Shown here piece by piece: positions 49,605 through 58,654 of a DNA stretch of 64,000 nt (within the stretch, counting starts at the first letter, position 1; the number at the start of each line of letters is the position of its first letter). This DNA comes from Candidatus Kurthia intestinigallinarum (GTDB lineage: Bacteria; Bacillota; Bacilli; Bacillales_A; Planococcaceae). The translations under genes and the position numbers were made by a program. Below the pieces are notes generated by a model that was not told the DNA's origin, did not search any database, and was given only the letters and a program-made list of their open reading frames with translations. Location of the stretch: the NCBI RefSeq assembly GCF_003991225.1, contig NZ_JTFC01000007.1, positions 1-64,000 of the forward strand. The letters run 5' to 3'.

Positions 49605-51536
49605 ATGGCAGACATGATTAACTTAACATTCCCTGATGGCTCTGTAAAAGAGTTTGAAAAAGGGATCACTACAGATGCAGTAGCAGCGGCAATTAGTCCA
49701 GGATTACGCAAAAAAGCACTTGTTGGTAAATTCAACGGAGAACTAGTTGATACAAAAACACCACTTGAAAAAGACGGTACAATCGCCATCTTAACACAGC
49801 AAGATGACGAATCACTTGATGTTATGCGTCACTCAACTGCGCACCTTTTAGCGCAAGCATTAAAACGTCTATATCCTGGCATTAAATTAGGTATCGGACC
49901 AACAATTGAAAATGGTTTCTACTATGATGTTGATTCTGAAACACCAATTACTGCTGAAGATTTCCCGGCAATTGAAAAAGAAATGAAACGCATCGTTGCA
50001 GAAAACTTAGATATCGTACGTCATGACGTATCTCGTGCAGACGCACAAGCGAAATTTGAAGAAATTGATGATGAATATAAATTAGAACTTCTTGAAGCAA
50101 TTCCTGAAGACGAACAAGTATCAATCTATTCACAAGGCGAATTCTTCGACCTTTGCCGTGGTATCCACGTACCATCAACAGGTAAAATTAAAGAATTCAA
50201 ATTATTGTCAGTAGCAGGTGCGTACTGGCGCGGAGATTCTAAAAACAAAATGTTACAACGCGTATACGGTACTGCATTCTTCGATAAAAAAGATTTAAAA
50301 GCACATCTTCAAATGCTTGAAGAAGCAAAAGAACGTGACCACCGTAAACTAGGTAAAGAATTAGAATTATTCACTACAAATAAATTAGTAGGTCAAGGTT
50401 TACCATTATGGTTACCAAACGGCGCAACAATCCGTCGTACAATTGAACGCTACATCGTTGATAAAGAAGTTTCACTAGGCTACAAACATGTTTACACTCC
50501 AGTAATGGGCTCTAAAGATTTATACGTAACTTCTGGTCACTGGGATCACTACCAAGAAGATATGTTCCCACCAATGGAAATGGATAACGAAACATTAGTA
50601 TTACGTCCAATGAACTGCCCTCACCATATGATGGTATACAAATCAGCAATGCGCTCATACCGTGACTTACCACTTCGTATCGCAGAGCTTGGTATGATGC
50701 ACCGTTATGAAATGTCAGGTGCTGTATCAGGGTTACAACGTGTACGTGGGATGACTTTAAACGATGCCCACCTTTTCGTACGTCCGGATCAAATTAAAGA
50801 AGAATTCAAAAAAGTAGTTGAATTAATCTTAGCTGTGTATAAAGACTTCGATTTAAATGACTACGAATTCCGTTTATCTTACCGTGACCCTCAAGATACT
50901 GAAAAATACTTCGATGACGATGCGATGTGGGAAAAAGCACAAAGCATGTTAAAAGAAGCAATGGATGACCTTGGCTTAGATTACTACGAGGCTGAAGGCG
51001 AAGCAGCGTTCTATGGTCCAAAATTAGACGTTCAAGTAAAAACTGCTATCGGTAAACAAGAAACATTATCTACAGTACAACTTGACTTTTTATTACCAGA
51101 ACGCTTCGACCTTGGCTATGTAGGTACAGATGGTGAATTACACCGTCCAGTTGTTATTCACCGTGGTGTTGTATCAACAATGGAACGTTTCGTAGCCTTC
51201 TTAATCGAAGAATACAAAGGTGCATTCCCAACTTGGTTAGCTCCTGTACAAGTTCAAGTAATCCCAGTATCAAATGACGTTCACTTCGACTACGCGAAAA
51301 AAGTAGAAGAACAACTTCAAGCTGCTGGTATTCGCGTAGAAATGGATTACCGTGAAGAAAAACTTGGTTATAAAATCCGTGAAGCACAAATGAAAAAAAT
51401 TCCGTACATGTTAGTACTAGGGGATAAAGAAGTAGAATCTGACAGCGTAAACGTACGTAAATATGGCTCTAAAGATTCTGAAACAGTAGCGTTTGCTGAG
51501 TTCTTAGAAAAATTAGTGGCAGAAGCAAATCGCTAA
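49605..51536 (+). CDS. thrS: Threonyl-tRNA synthetase
   Basis: A 643-aa class II synthetase. Domains: TGS (1-62), the SAD editing domain with [16 protein letters not shown] and the zinc-site cysteine in [10 protein letters not shown], the catalytic core with [11 protein letters not shown] and [18 protein letters not shown], and the anticodon-binding domain from about 540. The ATG at 49605 follows AAAGGAGAG; a frame opening at 49521 runs through the T-box terminator and is rejected. High-expression codon use. Confidence 0.98.
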   Translation: MADMINLTFPDGSVKEFEKGITTDAVAAAISPGLRKKALVGKFNGELVDTKTPLEKDGTIAILTQQDDESLDVMRHSTAHLLAQALKRLYPGIKLGIGPTIENGFYYDVDSETPITAEDFPAIEKEMKRIVAENLDIVRHDVSRADAQAKFEEIDDEYKLELLEAIPEDEQVSIYSQGEFFDLCRGIHVPSTGKIKEFKLLSVAGAYWRGDSKNKMLQRVYGTAFFDKKDLKAHLQMLEEAKERDHRKLGKELELFTTNKLVGQGLPLWLPNGATIRRTIERYIVDKEVSLGYKHVYTPVMGSKDLYVTSGHWDHYQEDMFPPMEMDNETLVLRPMNCPHHMMVYKSAMRSYRDLPLRIAELGMMHRYEMSGAVSGLQRVRGMTLNDAHLFVRPDQIKEEFKKVVELILAVYKDFDLNDYEFRLSYRDPQDTEKYFDDDAMWEKAQSMLKEAMDDLGLDYYEAEGEAAFYGPKLDVQVKTAIGKQETLSTVQLDFLLPERFDLGYVGTDGELHRPVVIHRGVVSTMERFVAFLIEEYKGAFPTWLAPVQVQVIPVSNDVHFDYAKKVEEQLQAAGIRVEMDYREEKLGYKIREAQMKKIPYMLVLGDKEVESDSVNVRKYGSKDSETVAFAEFLEKLVAEANR

Positions 51537-51545
51537 ATTTTATAA

Positions 51546-51680
51546 AAAGAGACTGTGACAAAACACGTCATTTTCCTTTTTAGCATTCGCAACGAAAAAC
51601 CGGAACCGCGCCCCAGCGCGATTCCGGTTTTTTTATGCTCATAGAAGCGGTTGTTTTTACACATATGTCAAAGCCTCTTT
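51546..51680. repeat. 135-bp MITE-like repeat, copy 1 (acts as thrS terminator)
   Basis: It is nearly identical to 55968-56102. The ends are imperfect inverted repeats (AAAGAGACTGTGACA on the left; the right end read in reverse is AAAGAGGCTTTGACATA). The centre is a long hairpin around AACCGGAACCGCGC / GCGCGATTCCGGTT with A and T runs on both sides, so it would terminate transcription in either direction. It begins 10 bp after thrS. Confidence 0.88.
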
Positions 51681-51843
51681 CTTTTATGCGATTTTTTCTG
51701 CTTTTTTTGATGTCATTTGTAACATTTACATAAAAAATAATACAAATGTATGATTTATTGTTTGTTTGTGCATATTTTTGTGAAAATAGAGGAATGTAGA
51801 AGGATATAGATAAAGTACAGAATTTAACTGAAAGAGGGATTTT
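51681..51843 (+). promoter_or_regulatory. Upstream region of the glucosaminidase gene
   Basis: This AT-rich stretch (163 bp) holds several possible -35/-10 pairs, none convincing. No WalR box was found. AAGAGGGA precedes the start. Confidence 0.4.
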
Positions 51844-52572
51844 ATGAAAAAAATATGGAAACGAGCCGCTACCGCTGTGGCTTTTACAGGAATATTATCA
51901 GCGGGAGTAATGGACGCACATGCAGATTATAAATCAGATTTTGTTTATACATATGCTGGCAGTGCCCAAACACTTGCGAATCAAATGAATTTATATCCAT
52001 CTGTTATGATTGCGCAAATGGCTTTAGAAAGTAATTACGGTACGAGTGGACTAACGCAATCAGCAAATAATTTATTTGGTGTCAAAGGTAGTTATGGCGG
52101 TAAATCAATTGTGCTTAAAACACAGGAGCAAAAAGGGAAGAAGCTCGTAACAATTAAAGATCATTTCCGTTCATATCCATCTAAATGGGCATCAATGGTT
52201 GATTACACGAAAGTGATGCAAGGCAGCCACTTAAGCGGCGCTTGGGTATCAAATACATCAAACTACCGCCAAGCAACGCGTGCACTACAAGGGGTTTATG
52301 CAACAGATCGTTATTATAGCTCGAAATTAAATGCCATTATTGCACAATATGGCTTAACACGTTATGATACAAAGCAAGCGAAAACAACGAAAGTAAGCTA
52401 CAAGGTGAAATCTACTTCAACATCAGGCCGTATTACACATACAGTTCGTGCTGGTGAGACATTATCGAGTATTGCGGTGAAATATGGTGTGCCAGAACGT
52501 ACCATTGCAGCTAGAAGCGGCTTAGCGAATACCAATCATTTAGTAGCGGGGAAACGATTAGTTATTAAATAG
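51844..52572 (+). CDS. Secreted N-acetylglucosaminidase (GH73) with LysM domain
   Basis: A 242-aa exported peptidoglycan hydrolase. The signal peptide is about 1-27 (cleavage after DAHA). The GH73/FlgJ-like glucosaminidase domain (about 30-175) has the catalytic Glu62 in MIAQMALESNYGTS and NLFGVKGSYGG. A LysM wall-binding domain (about 197-242) reads THTVRAGETLSSIAVKYGV. It may act as an autolysin in cell separation or growth. It is monocistronic, and its terminator overlaps the infC promoter. Confidence 0.92.
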   Translation: MKKIWKRAATAVAFTGILSAGVMDAHADYKSDFVYTYAGSAQTLANQMNLYPSVMIAQMALESNYGTSGLTQSANNLFGVKGSYGGKSIVLKTQEQKGKKLVTIKDHFRSYPSKWASMVDYTKVMQGSHLSGAWVSNTSNYRQATRALQGVYATDRYYSSKLNAIIAQYGLTRYDTKQAKTTKVSYKVKSTSTSGRITHTVRAGETLSSIAVKYGVPERTIAARSGLANTNHLVAGKRLVIK

Positions 52573-52574
52573 TA

Positions 52575-52627
52575 GAAAAAAAGGGATGTGAAACTTTTAT
52601 TGAAAATAAGTTTGACACCCCTTTTTC
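52575..52627 (+). terminator. Terminator of the glucosaminidase gene
   Basis: AAAAAAAGGG.TGT pairs with ACACCCCTTTTT across a 24-nt loop. The right arm is also the infC -35 region. Confidence 0.65.
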
Positions 52628-52640
52628 TATGTGATAATAT
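52612..52640 (+). promoter_or_regulatory. infC operon promoter
   Basis: A perfect TTGACA (52612-52617), a 17-bp spacer and TAATAT (52635-52640). Confidence 0.82.
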
Positions 52641-52644
52641 AAGT

Positions 52645-52817
52645 GAGGTTAATGAATACAATAGTTTGAGGTTAAGAAGAGGCTGCCCGCTTCTCACCTA
52701 GTTCTCGTCTTTAATTAGTACGAGCGGGTTATGAAAACAAATCGCACATGCGCATTTCGCATGAACATATATATTGCGGGCGGACATTTCGAATTTCGAC
52801 TATGTCCGCCTTTTTTT
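52645..52817 (+). promoter_or_regulatory. L20-type ribosomal leader with terminator
   Basis: The roughly 170-nt leader before infC-rpmI-rplT contains GAGGTTAAGAAGAGGCTGCCCGC and pairing segments. It ends in the terminator stem GGCGGACAT / ATGTCCGCC with seven T (52778-52817). Position and layout match the B. subtilis leader where L20 binding favours termination. Confidence 0.8.
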
Positions 52818-52898
52818 GTGGACATCGAAATACCGACCGATTTTCGGGCAATCAAGCCCAAACACTGTATTCGCGACACTACTTGGAGGTGGATTATC

Positions 52899-53417
52899 AT
52901 TAGCAAAGACATGTATGTAAACGACGGTATCCGTGCCCGTGAACTTCGTGTTATCGACCAAAATGGTGAACAGCTAGGAGTTAAAACACGTAATGATGCT
53001 TTGAAAATTGCAGAACGTGCAAACTTGGATTTAGTCCTTGTGGCTCCACAAGCTAAGCCACCGGTTGCTCGTATTATGGACCATGGTAAGTTCAAATTCG
53101 AACAACAAAAGAAAGATCGCGAAGTACGTAAAAACCAAAAAGTAATCGTATTAAAAGAAGTACGTTTAAGTCCTACTATCGATGAACACGATTATCAAAC
53201 AAAATTACGTAACGGGATTAAATTCCTTGAAAAGGGAGACAAAGTTAAAGCGTCTATTCGCTTTAAAGGTCGTGCAATTACGCACAAAGAAATCGGTCAA
53301 CGTGTATTAGACCGTTTCGCTGAAGACTGTAAAGAAGTAGCAACCGTTGAACAACGTGCGAAAATGGAAGGTCGCAGCATGTTCTTAGTATTACAACCTA
53401 AGAACGAAAAAAAATAA
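52899..53417 (+). CDS. infC: Translation initiation factor IF-3, ATT start
   Basis: A 172-aa factor that binds the 30S subunit and checks start-codon pairing. Counting from ATT at 52899 the protein reads (M)[16 protein letters not shown], matching the MSKD start of Geobacillus IF-3, which is known to use AUU. GGAGGTGG lies 6 nt before this ATT. ATG at 52911 would leave a 19-nt gap. A frame from 52731 runs back through the terminator. The N-domain, linker and C-domain ([21 protein letters not shown]) are complete. It is first of the infC-rpmI-rplT operon. Confidence 0.95.
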   Translation: MSKDMYVNDGIRARELRVIDQNGEQLGVKTRNDALKIAERANLDLVLVAPQAKPPVARIMDHGKFKFEQQKKDREVRKNQKVIVLKEVRLSPTIDEHDYQTKLRNGIKFLEKGDKVKASIRFKGRAITHKEIGQRVLDRFAEDCKEVATVEQRAKMEGRSMFLVLQPKNEKK

Positions 53418-53451
53418 CTTTTTAGTTGAACAAGCTTAGGAGGAATTCGAA

Positions 53452-53649
53452 ATGCCAAAAATGAAAACTCACCGTGGCGCTGCTAAACGTTTCAAAAAAA
53501 CTGGTAGCGGTAAATTAAAATTTGACCGTGCTTACGGAAGCCACTTATTCGCAAACAAATCTACAAAACAAAAACGTCACCTACGTAAAGCTGGTATCGT
53601 ATCAGCAGGCGACTACAAACGCATCAAATCTTTATTAGCTTACAAATAA
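53452..53649 (+). CDS. rpmI: 50S ribosomal protein L35
   Basis: A 65-aa basic protein of full length: [20 protein letters not shown] at the N-terminus and [10 protein letters not shown] in the middle. AGGAGGAA precedes ATG. It is second gene of the infC operon, 34 nt after infC. Confidence 0.98.
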   Translation: MPKMKTHRGAAKRFKKTGSGKLKFDRAYGSHLFANKSTKQKRHLRKAGIVSAGDYKRIKSLLAYK

Positions 53650-53727
53650 TCATTTAGATCGTTCAAACAACATAAAAAATATAGAATATTCATCTTACAT
53701 AGAGATGAATAGCAGGAGGTAATTAGT

Positions 53728-54087
53728 ATGCCACGCGTAAAAGGCGGTACAGTAACACGCGCACGTCGCAAAAAAGTTTTAAAATTAGCTAAAGGTTACT
53801 TTGGTTCTAAACACACATTATACAAAGTAGCTAACCAAGCAGTAATGAAGTCAGGTCAATATGCATACCGTGACCGTCGTCAAAAGAAACGTGATTTCCG
53901 TAAATTATGGATCACTCGTATCAACGCAGCTGCACGCATCAACGGTTTATCTTACAGCCGTTTAATGCACGGTTTAAAACTTGCTAACATCGACGTTAAC
54001 CGTAAAATGTTAGCTGAATTAGCAGTATCTGATGCTGCTGCATTCGCTCAATTAGCTGAAGCTGCAAAAGCTCAATTAGCTAAATAA
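53728..54087 (+). CDS. rplT: 50S ribosomal protein L20
   Basis: A 119-aa protein needed for early 50S assembly, which in B. subtilis also represses this operon through the leader. [20 protein letters not shown] and [20 protein letters not shown] are canonical. AGGAGGTAATT precedes ATG. A terminator follows. Confidence 0.98.
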   Translation: MPRVKGGTVTRARRKKVLKLAKGYFGSKHTLYKVANQAVMKSGQYAYRDRRQKKRDFRKLWITRINAAARINGLSYSRLMHGLKLANIDVNRKMLAELAVSDAAAFAQLAEAAKAQLAK

Positions 54088-54110
54088 TTAGAAGCACCGA
54101 TGCTTCTTTA

Positions 54111-54142
54111 AAAGGCGCAATCTTAGGATTGTGTCTTTTTTT
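54111..54142 (+). terminator. rplT terminator
   Basis: The stem GGCGCAATC / GATTGTGTC with a 5-nt loop is followed by seven T. Confidence 0.8.
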
Positions 54143-54145
54143 GCG

Positions 54146-54183
54146 TAAAAAAAGACTTAAGCACATGGCTTAAGTCCTTTCAT
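54146..54183 (-). terminator. nsrR terminator (minus strand)
   Basis: The stem GGACTTAAGC / GCTTAAGTC reads into a seven-U run on the minus strand just after the nsrR stop. Confidence 0.82.
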
Positions 54184-54633
54184 TTACTCATTGAATAATA
54201 ATGCGGCAATTTCCTGTTTATTATGAAGAAAATCACTTAGCTTATATTCATCAAGTACCGTTATATATGCGTGAAGTGCCTTATTTAAAGCACCTTTTAA
54301 ATTACAGACTGGAGAGATTACGCACCCGATTGATTCGGGATTAAAACAATCGACTAAATAGAAATCTTCCTCTGTTTGACGGACGACTTCGCCTATTCCA
54401 ATTTCTTCTGGGCGTTTTGCAAGACGAATACCACCGCCACGACCTCGAATCGTTTCGACATAGCCCATCTTACCAAGCTCATGCGATACTTTCATTAAAT
54501 GGTTTTTTGAAATACCATACGCATCTGAAATTTCTTTAATTGTTGATAAAGCGTCAGGCTCTTTAGCACCAAGAAATAAAAGAACTCGCAATGAATAGTC
54601 TGTGTACAATGTTAATCGCACTTGATTCACCAC
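54184..54633 (-). CDS. nsrR: Nitric-oxide-sensing Rrf2 repressor NsrR
   Basis: A 149-aa Rrf2-family repressor. The winged helix (about 8-70) includes ISKNHLMKVSHELGKMGYV and the wing RGRGGGIRLA. The Fe-S ligands are C96, C104 and C110 (VDCFNPESIGCVISPVCNL), the same spacing I recall for B. subtilis NsrR (92, 100, 106). NO damages the cluster and releases DNA. It is divergent from hmp, with two palindromic sites between the genes. Confidence 0.95.
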   Translation of the reverse strand: MVNQVRLTLYTDYSLRVLLFLGAKEPDALSTIKEISDAYGISKNHLMKVSHELGKMGYVETIRGRGGGIRLAKRPEEIGIGEVVRQTEEDFYLVDCFNPESIGCVISPVCNLKGALNKALHAYITVLDEYKLSDFLHNKQEIAALLFNE

Positions 54634-54680
54634 CTATTCATAGATAGTATAACAGAGCAATGAAAAAGAGTCTTGTATTT

Positions 54681-54705
54681 AAAGATGTATTTAAAATATG
54701 TCTTT
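54681..54705. promoter_or_regulatory. NsrR operator, distal
   Basis: A 25-bp dyad with arms AAAGATGTATTT and AATATGTCTTT around the centre. It is 31 bp from the second copy, three helical turns, so both face the same side of the DNA. Confidence 0.82.
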
Positions 54706-54711
54706 TCTGTT

Positions 54712-54736
54712 AAAGATGTATTTTATATATTGCTTT
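54712..54736. promoter_or_regulatory. NsrR operator, proximal, overlapping hmp -35
   Basis: A 25-bp dyad with arms AAAGATGTATT and ATATTGCTTT. Its right arm contains TTGCTT, the hmp -35. Confidence 0.85.
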
Positions 54737-54758
54737 TAAAATTTTAGCGGAGTATATT
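54730..54758 (+). promoter_or_regulatory. hmp promoter
   Basis: TTGCTT (54730-54735), a 17-bp spacer and TATATT (54753-54758). Confidence 0.72.
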
Positions 54759-54791
54759 AAAGGTGTTAAAAGAAGAGAGGACGTGTCGAAC

Positions 54792-55958
54792 ATGTTATCA
54801 CAACAAACAATGAACGTTATTAAATCAACTGCTCCAGTATTAGAAGTACATGGTGTTACTATTACAAAAACATTTTATAAAAATTTATTTGAAGCACATC
54901 CTGAACTATTAAATATTTTCAACCATACAAATCAATCAAAAGGGCGTCAACAAACAGCTTTAGCAAATACAGTTTATGCTGCAGCAGTCAATATTGAAAA
55001 CTTAGAAGCTATCCTACCAGTTGTTCATCAAATCGGCCAAAAACACCGCTCATTAGGAATTTTACCGGAACATTATCCAATCGTTGGACAATTTTTACTT
55101 GCAGCAATTAAAGAAGTTTTAGGTGATGCCGCAACGGATGAAATCTTAGGCGCATGGGGCGAAGCATATGGGGTAATCGCAGATGCATTCATTCAAACAG
55201 AAGAGGTCTTATATCAAGAGGCAGAGCAAAAAGATGGTGGCTATCGCGGCTTCAAACCATTTAAAGTAACGAAAAAAGTGGTGGAAAATGAATTAATTAC
55301 ATCATTTTACTTAGTACCAGCAGATGGTGCGGCATTACCAGAATATTTGCCAGGTCAATACATCTCTGTACAAGTAAATATTCCGGGGCATCCATATACA
55401 CACAACCGCCAATATTCATTATCACAAGCGTATAACGGTCAAGAATACCGTATTTCTGTAAAAGCTGAAAAACAAGCGACACCAGCTGGCGTCGTCTCAA
55501 ATTACTTACACGCAAATTTAAATGTGGGTGATGAATTAATGGTATCTGTACCAGCAGGTGATTTCGTTTACAATACAGCAAAAGGAACACCTGTAACATT
55601 TTTAGCAGCAGGTGTTGGTGCTACACCACTTGTAGCAATGTATCAAGCTGCAGTAAAAGAAAATGATGCAAAAGTGAAATTCATTCATAGTGCATCTCAT
55701 ATTCCATTACACCCATTCGAACGCGAATTATTAGGCATTGCATTCCCAAGTAAAAATGCGACATACGTTCCTGTAACAACAGCAGCATCAGGCCATATCG
55801 ACCAAGACTTCTTAGCTGCACAAGTTGATTTAACTGGCGAAGTATACTTATGTGGTCCGGTTGGCTTCATGGAAGCGATGATTCAACACTTAACAGCATT
55901 AGGTATGTCAAAAGAAAATATTCATTTTGAATTTTTTGGTCCAGCAACGGCGCTATAA
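54792..55958 (+). CDS. hmp: Flavohemoglobin (nitric oxide dioxygenase)
   Basis: A 388-aa enzyme that oxidises NO to nitrate using O2 and NAD(P)H. The globin domain (1-138) has the proximal His in [17 protein letters not shown]. The FAD-binding barrel (about 150-255) has [20 protein letters not shown]. The NAD domain (about 260-388) has [16 protein letters not shown] and [20 protein letters not shown] at 54792 is 11 nt after AGAGAGG; GTG at 54783 is only 2 nt from it and is less likely. The divergent NsrR gene and its two sites indicate NO induction. Confidence 0.96.
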   Translation: MLSQQTMNVIKSTAPVLEVHGVTITKTFYKNLFEAHPELLNIFNHTNQSKGRQQTALANTVYAAAVNIENLEAILPVVHQIGQKHRSLGILPEHYPIVGQFLLAAIKEVLGDAATDEILGAWGEAYGVIADAFIQTEEVLYQEAEQKDGGYRGFKPFKVTKKVVENELITSFYLVPADGAALPEYLPGQYISVQVNIPGHPYTHNRQYSLSQAYNGQEYRISVKAEKQATPAGVVSNYLHANLNVGDELMVSVPAGDFVYNTAKGTPVTFLAAGVGATPLVAMYQAAVKENDAKVKFIHSASHIPLHPFERELLGIAFPSKNATYVPVTTAASGHIDQDFLAAQVDLTGEVYLCGPVGFMEAMIQHLTALGMSKENIHFEFFGPATAL

Positions 55959-55967
55959 AAACAAAAG

Positions 55968-56102
55968 AAGAGGCTGGGACAAAACACGTCATTTTCCTTT
56001 TTTAGCGTTCGCAACGAAAAACCGGAACCGCGCTACAGCGCGATTCCGGTTTTTTTATGCTCATATGAACGGTTGTTTTTATACGTATATCAAAGCCTCT
56101 TT
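55968..56102. repeat. 135-bp MITE-like repeat, copy 2 (acts as hmp terminator)
   Basis: Second copy of the 51546 element, with the same central hairpin (AACCGGAACCGCGC / GCGCGATTCCGGTT). The left end AAGAGGCTGGGACA is identical to the IS end at 242-229. It begins 10 bp after the hmp stop. Confidence 0.88.
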
Positions 56103-56187
56103 GCGTGGCAAAAATCCTGTGCATTCTCCAATGTTTCTACTAACTATGTTATAATGTGGAATTAGTTGTTAGCTATTGTAATAAATT

Positions 56188-56204
56188 TGTAACCATTTTG
56201 TTAA
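56188..56204 (+). promoter_or_regulatory. WalR box upstream of the GH25 lysozyme
   Basis: TGTAAC, 5 bp, TGTTAA: an exact match to the WalR (YycF) pattern TGTWAH-N5-TGTWAH. It lies 86 bp before the start of a wall hydrolase gene, a typical WalR target class. No clear -35 follows; TATAAA (about 56218) and TATATT (about 56230) are -10 candidates. Confidence 0.72.
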
Positions 56205-56289
56205 AGTAAAAAAAGAGTATAAATGGTACTATATTATTAATAGTTTTAAGTCATTTATACTAAATTGTTTCGAGGAAGGAAAGTGTAAT

Positions 56290-58017
56290 ATGGGAAAAGT
56301 GAAGTATTTTGTTGTGTGCTTAATTATTGCTGCAATTTCTTTTATTGGATATGAGCAAGCTGCTGCAAAAACATTAACAGCAGAAAATGATGGGCATGTA
56401 AACACAGCAAAACCAGAAAGTACAGTGCCTTGGGAGTATGGTCCGGAGACACCGAAATCTGCTATTCAGCCATTATCAACAAGTCCTGTCATTGCAGATA
56501 TTTCAAAGTGGCAAGGAAATATTGATTGGTCAAAAGCATCTAAATCTTTAGACTTAGTTATTATTCGTACACAGTATGGTTCAGGCATGGAAGATTATAT
56601 GCATGATTCGTATGAAAAGAGTGCAATAAAGTATGATGTGCCATTTGGTGTTTACTCATATGTATTAGCTAGTACACCCGCAAGTGCACGTGCAGAGGCG
56701 CGTAATTTTTATAATCGTGCTTCAAAAAACACAAAATTTTATGTGTTAGATGTAGAGGAATTTACAAATGAGCGCACACCATACACAATGCGTGCAATTG
56801 TTGAGGCTTATGTAGATGAATTACGAAGCTTATCAAATAAAAAAGTTGGCTTATATGTAGCCAATCACTTATATAGTAAATTAAATTTAAAGACGTCAGA
56901 TTTCGATTTTGTTTGGATCCCGCGTTATAGTTCACAGAAACCTAGTCATGCGCATCATTTATGGCAGTATACAGATAGTGGTCGTGTGCCGGGGATTTCA
57001 GGTGGCGTTGATTTAAATCGTCTTGCATCAGGCGTGTCACTAAGCTTCTTTACAGGCGAATCGGTGACACAAGTAAGCAAGCCGACAACAACGACTTATT
57101 ACAACACGAACCCAGGTAAAATTGTGACAAAGCAGTCCATTCCACAGTTTACAACAACGGCATTAAAAACGAAAAAAGGTACACTTAAAAAAGGTGACAT
57201 TGTGAAAGTAAAACGTGTAGTGAAGACAGCTAATGGGACACCACGTTTACAACTCTCAAATGGACGCTATATTACAGCAAACAAGAAATATGTTTTAAAA
57301 GTAAATCCAGCGATTGATGTGGATGATTATTACACAGCAAAAGATAAGGTGAACTATGCATTATTAAAAAAATCGAATGCGACATTTACAAGTGTTGAAT
57401 TCACAGATTCAAAAAAAGCAGATTCGATTGAAAAAGGCAAAGCTGTTAAAGTAAATGATATTTCCTATACAGCTGGTGGTACACCACGTTTAAAACTTTC
57501 AAATGGTCGTTATGTGACGGCAAAGAAAACAGTTGTTCAAAAAGTAAAAGATTCTGCGACACCAGTAAACTATTATACATCTGTAGATCATGTCAATGCA
57601 GTATTAGTGAAGCAAGATGAGTATAAATACAAAACAATGGCATTTAGTACATCTACACGTGGTGAAGCCGTTCCAAAAAATAAAATTATTAAAGTAGCTG
57701 CTGTGACTTATTCAAGTGGTGGGGTACCACGTTTGAAATTAACGAGTGGGCAGTATATGACAGCGAAAAAAACAATTATGCAAAAAGTGGCATCGAATAT
57801 TAATGAGTTCTATACAGAGATTCCAGAGCAAGTTGTAACGAAGTCACCAACATATGCCTATGATGGTTTATACTTTGGTAAGGCATCAATCACAAATACA
57901 ATTGCAGCAAACACATCACTTGCTGTGAAAAGGATTGTGTACACATCAAATGGCTATCCGAAATTTGTGTTAGCGGATCATTCAATTGTTGGGGCAGAAA
58001 AAGCACTTTATTATTAA
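56290..58017 (+). CDS. Secreted GH25 lysozyme with four C-terminal wall-binding-type repeats
   Basis: A 575-aa exported muramidase that should cleave the MurNAc-GlcNAc bond. The signal peptide is about 1-26 (ends AAAA-like EQAAA). The GH25 domain (about 66-255) has D70 in [14 protein letters not shown] and the catalytic D153/E155 in [11 protein letters not shown]. Four repeats of about 70-75 aa follow (near 268, 344, 424 and 503), each ending in a block like [17 protein letters not shown]; they resemble DUF5776 repeats. The last repeat is divergent. GGAAGGAAAG precedes ATG. Endogenous autolysin is likelier than phage lysin, since no phage genes are near and a WalR box lies upstream. Confidence 0.9.
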   Translation: MGKVKYFVVCLIIAAISFIGYEQAAAKTLTAENDGHVNTAKPESTVPWEYGPETPKSAIQPLSTSPVIADISKWQGNIDWSKASKSLDLVIIRTQYGSGMEDYMHDSYEKSAIKYDVPFGVYSYVLASTPASARAEARNFYNRASKNTKFYVLDVEEFTNERTPYTMRAIVEAYVDELRSLSNKKVGLYVANHLYSKLNLKTSDFDFVWIPRYSSQKPSHAHHLWQYTDSGRVPGISGGVDLNRLASGVSLSFFTGESVTQVSKPTTTTYYNTNPGKIVTKQSIPQFTTTALKTKKGTLKKGDIVKVKRVVKTANGTPRLQLSNGRYITANKKYVLKVNPAIDVDDYYTAKDKVNYALLKKSNATFTSVEFTDSKKADSIEKGKAVKVNDISYTAGGTPRLKLSNGRYVTAKKTVVQKVKDSATPVNYYTSVDHVNAVLVKQDEYKYKTMAFSTSTRGEAVPKNKIIKVAAVTYSSGGVPRLKLTSGQYMTAKKTIMQKVASNINEFYTEIPEQVVTKSPTYAYDGLYFGKASITNTIAANTSLAVKRIVYTSNGYPKFVLADHSIVGAEKALYY

Positions 58018-58021
58018 AACG

Positions 58022-58057
58022 AAGGACTGTACTTAAAAAGGTGCAGTCTTTTTTTAT
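58022..58057 (+). terminator. Lysozyme gene terminator
   Basis: GGACTGTAC pairs with GTGCAGTC, followed by eight T. Confidence 0.8.
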
Positions 58058-58115
58058 TCAAGTCTTTTTCTTTTCATCGAATTTCGTTACGATAAAGGGG
58101 ATAGGAGTGAAGACA

Positions 58116-58550
58116 GTGACAACGTTTAAAGTAGAAAAATTAACGGAAGATGCCATTCTTCCGTATAAGGCACATGCAAGTGATGCGGGTTTTGACGTAT
58201 TTGCAAATGAAGAAGTAGTAATTCCAGCAGGTGAATCACGTGGCATCGCTACAGGAATTCGTATGGAATTGCCTGAATGGACAGAGGCGCAAGTACGTCC
58301 ACGTAGCGGTTTAGCACTGAAGCATGCTGTGACAGTATTAAATGCACCAGGTACAATTGATGCAGGGTACCGCGGCGAAGTGAAGATTATTTTAATCAAC
58401 CACGGGAAAGAACAATTTATCGTCGAAAAAGGCATGAAAATGGCTCAAATGGTCATTGCACCTGTCATGAATATTACGATGGAAGAAGGCCCTGTAAATT
58501 TAGAGTCAGATCGTAAGGAAGCAGGCTTTGGTTCAAGCGGCAAATTTTAA
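58116..58550 (+). CDS. dut: dUTP diphosphatase
   Basis: A 144-aa trimeric dUTPase that hydrolyses dUTP to dUMP. All five motifs are present: [47 protein letters not shown] and the C-terminal [12 protein letters not shown]. The start is taken as GTG at 58116 (TTFKVEKL) with GGAG 8 nt upstream; GTG at 58107 three codons earlier is almost as good. An ATG at 58041 lies in the preceding terminator. dUTPases of this trimeric form are often phage-borne, but no phage genes are near. Confidence 0.94.
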   Translation: MTTFKVEKLTEDAILPYKAHASDAGFDVFANEEVVIPAGESRGIATGIRMELPEWTEAQVRPRSGLALKHAVTVLNAPGTIDAGYRGEVKIILINHGKEQFIVEKGMKMAQMVIAPVMNITMEEGPVNLESDRKEAGFGSSGKF

Positions 58551-58555
58551 TCGAA

Positions 58556-58590
58556 TGCGACTCGGTTAGTAATACTGAGTCGTTTTTTTA
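58556..58590 (+). terminator. dut terminator
   Basis: The stem CGACTC / GAGTCG has a weakly paired inner part and is followed by seven T. Confidence 0.8.
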
Positions 58591-58654
58591 ATGTGATAGT
58601 TCGGACTTCGTAGTATAATTAGTAAGAATGAGTAAAAATAAAGGGGATGCGAAG

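Noticed and set aside
51690-51843. WalR box before the LysM glucosaminidase gene
   Set aside because: TGTAAC occurs once, but no second hexamer at 5-bp spacing was found on either strand.
52731-52898. N-terminal extension of infC from ATG at 52731
   Set aside because: It translates the leader terminator; IF-3 homologues begin at the ATT-encoded MSKD and the SD lies just before it.
56290-58550. Prophage remnant suggested by a GH25 lysozyme next to a trimeric dUTPase
   Set aside because: No holin, structural, integrase or att-like sequences are nearby; the lysozyme has a signal peptide and a WalR box, and dut has housekeeping neighbours.
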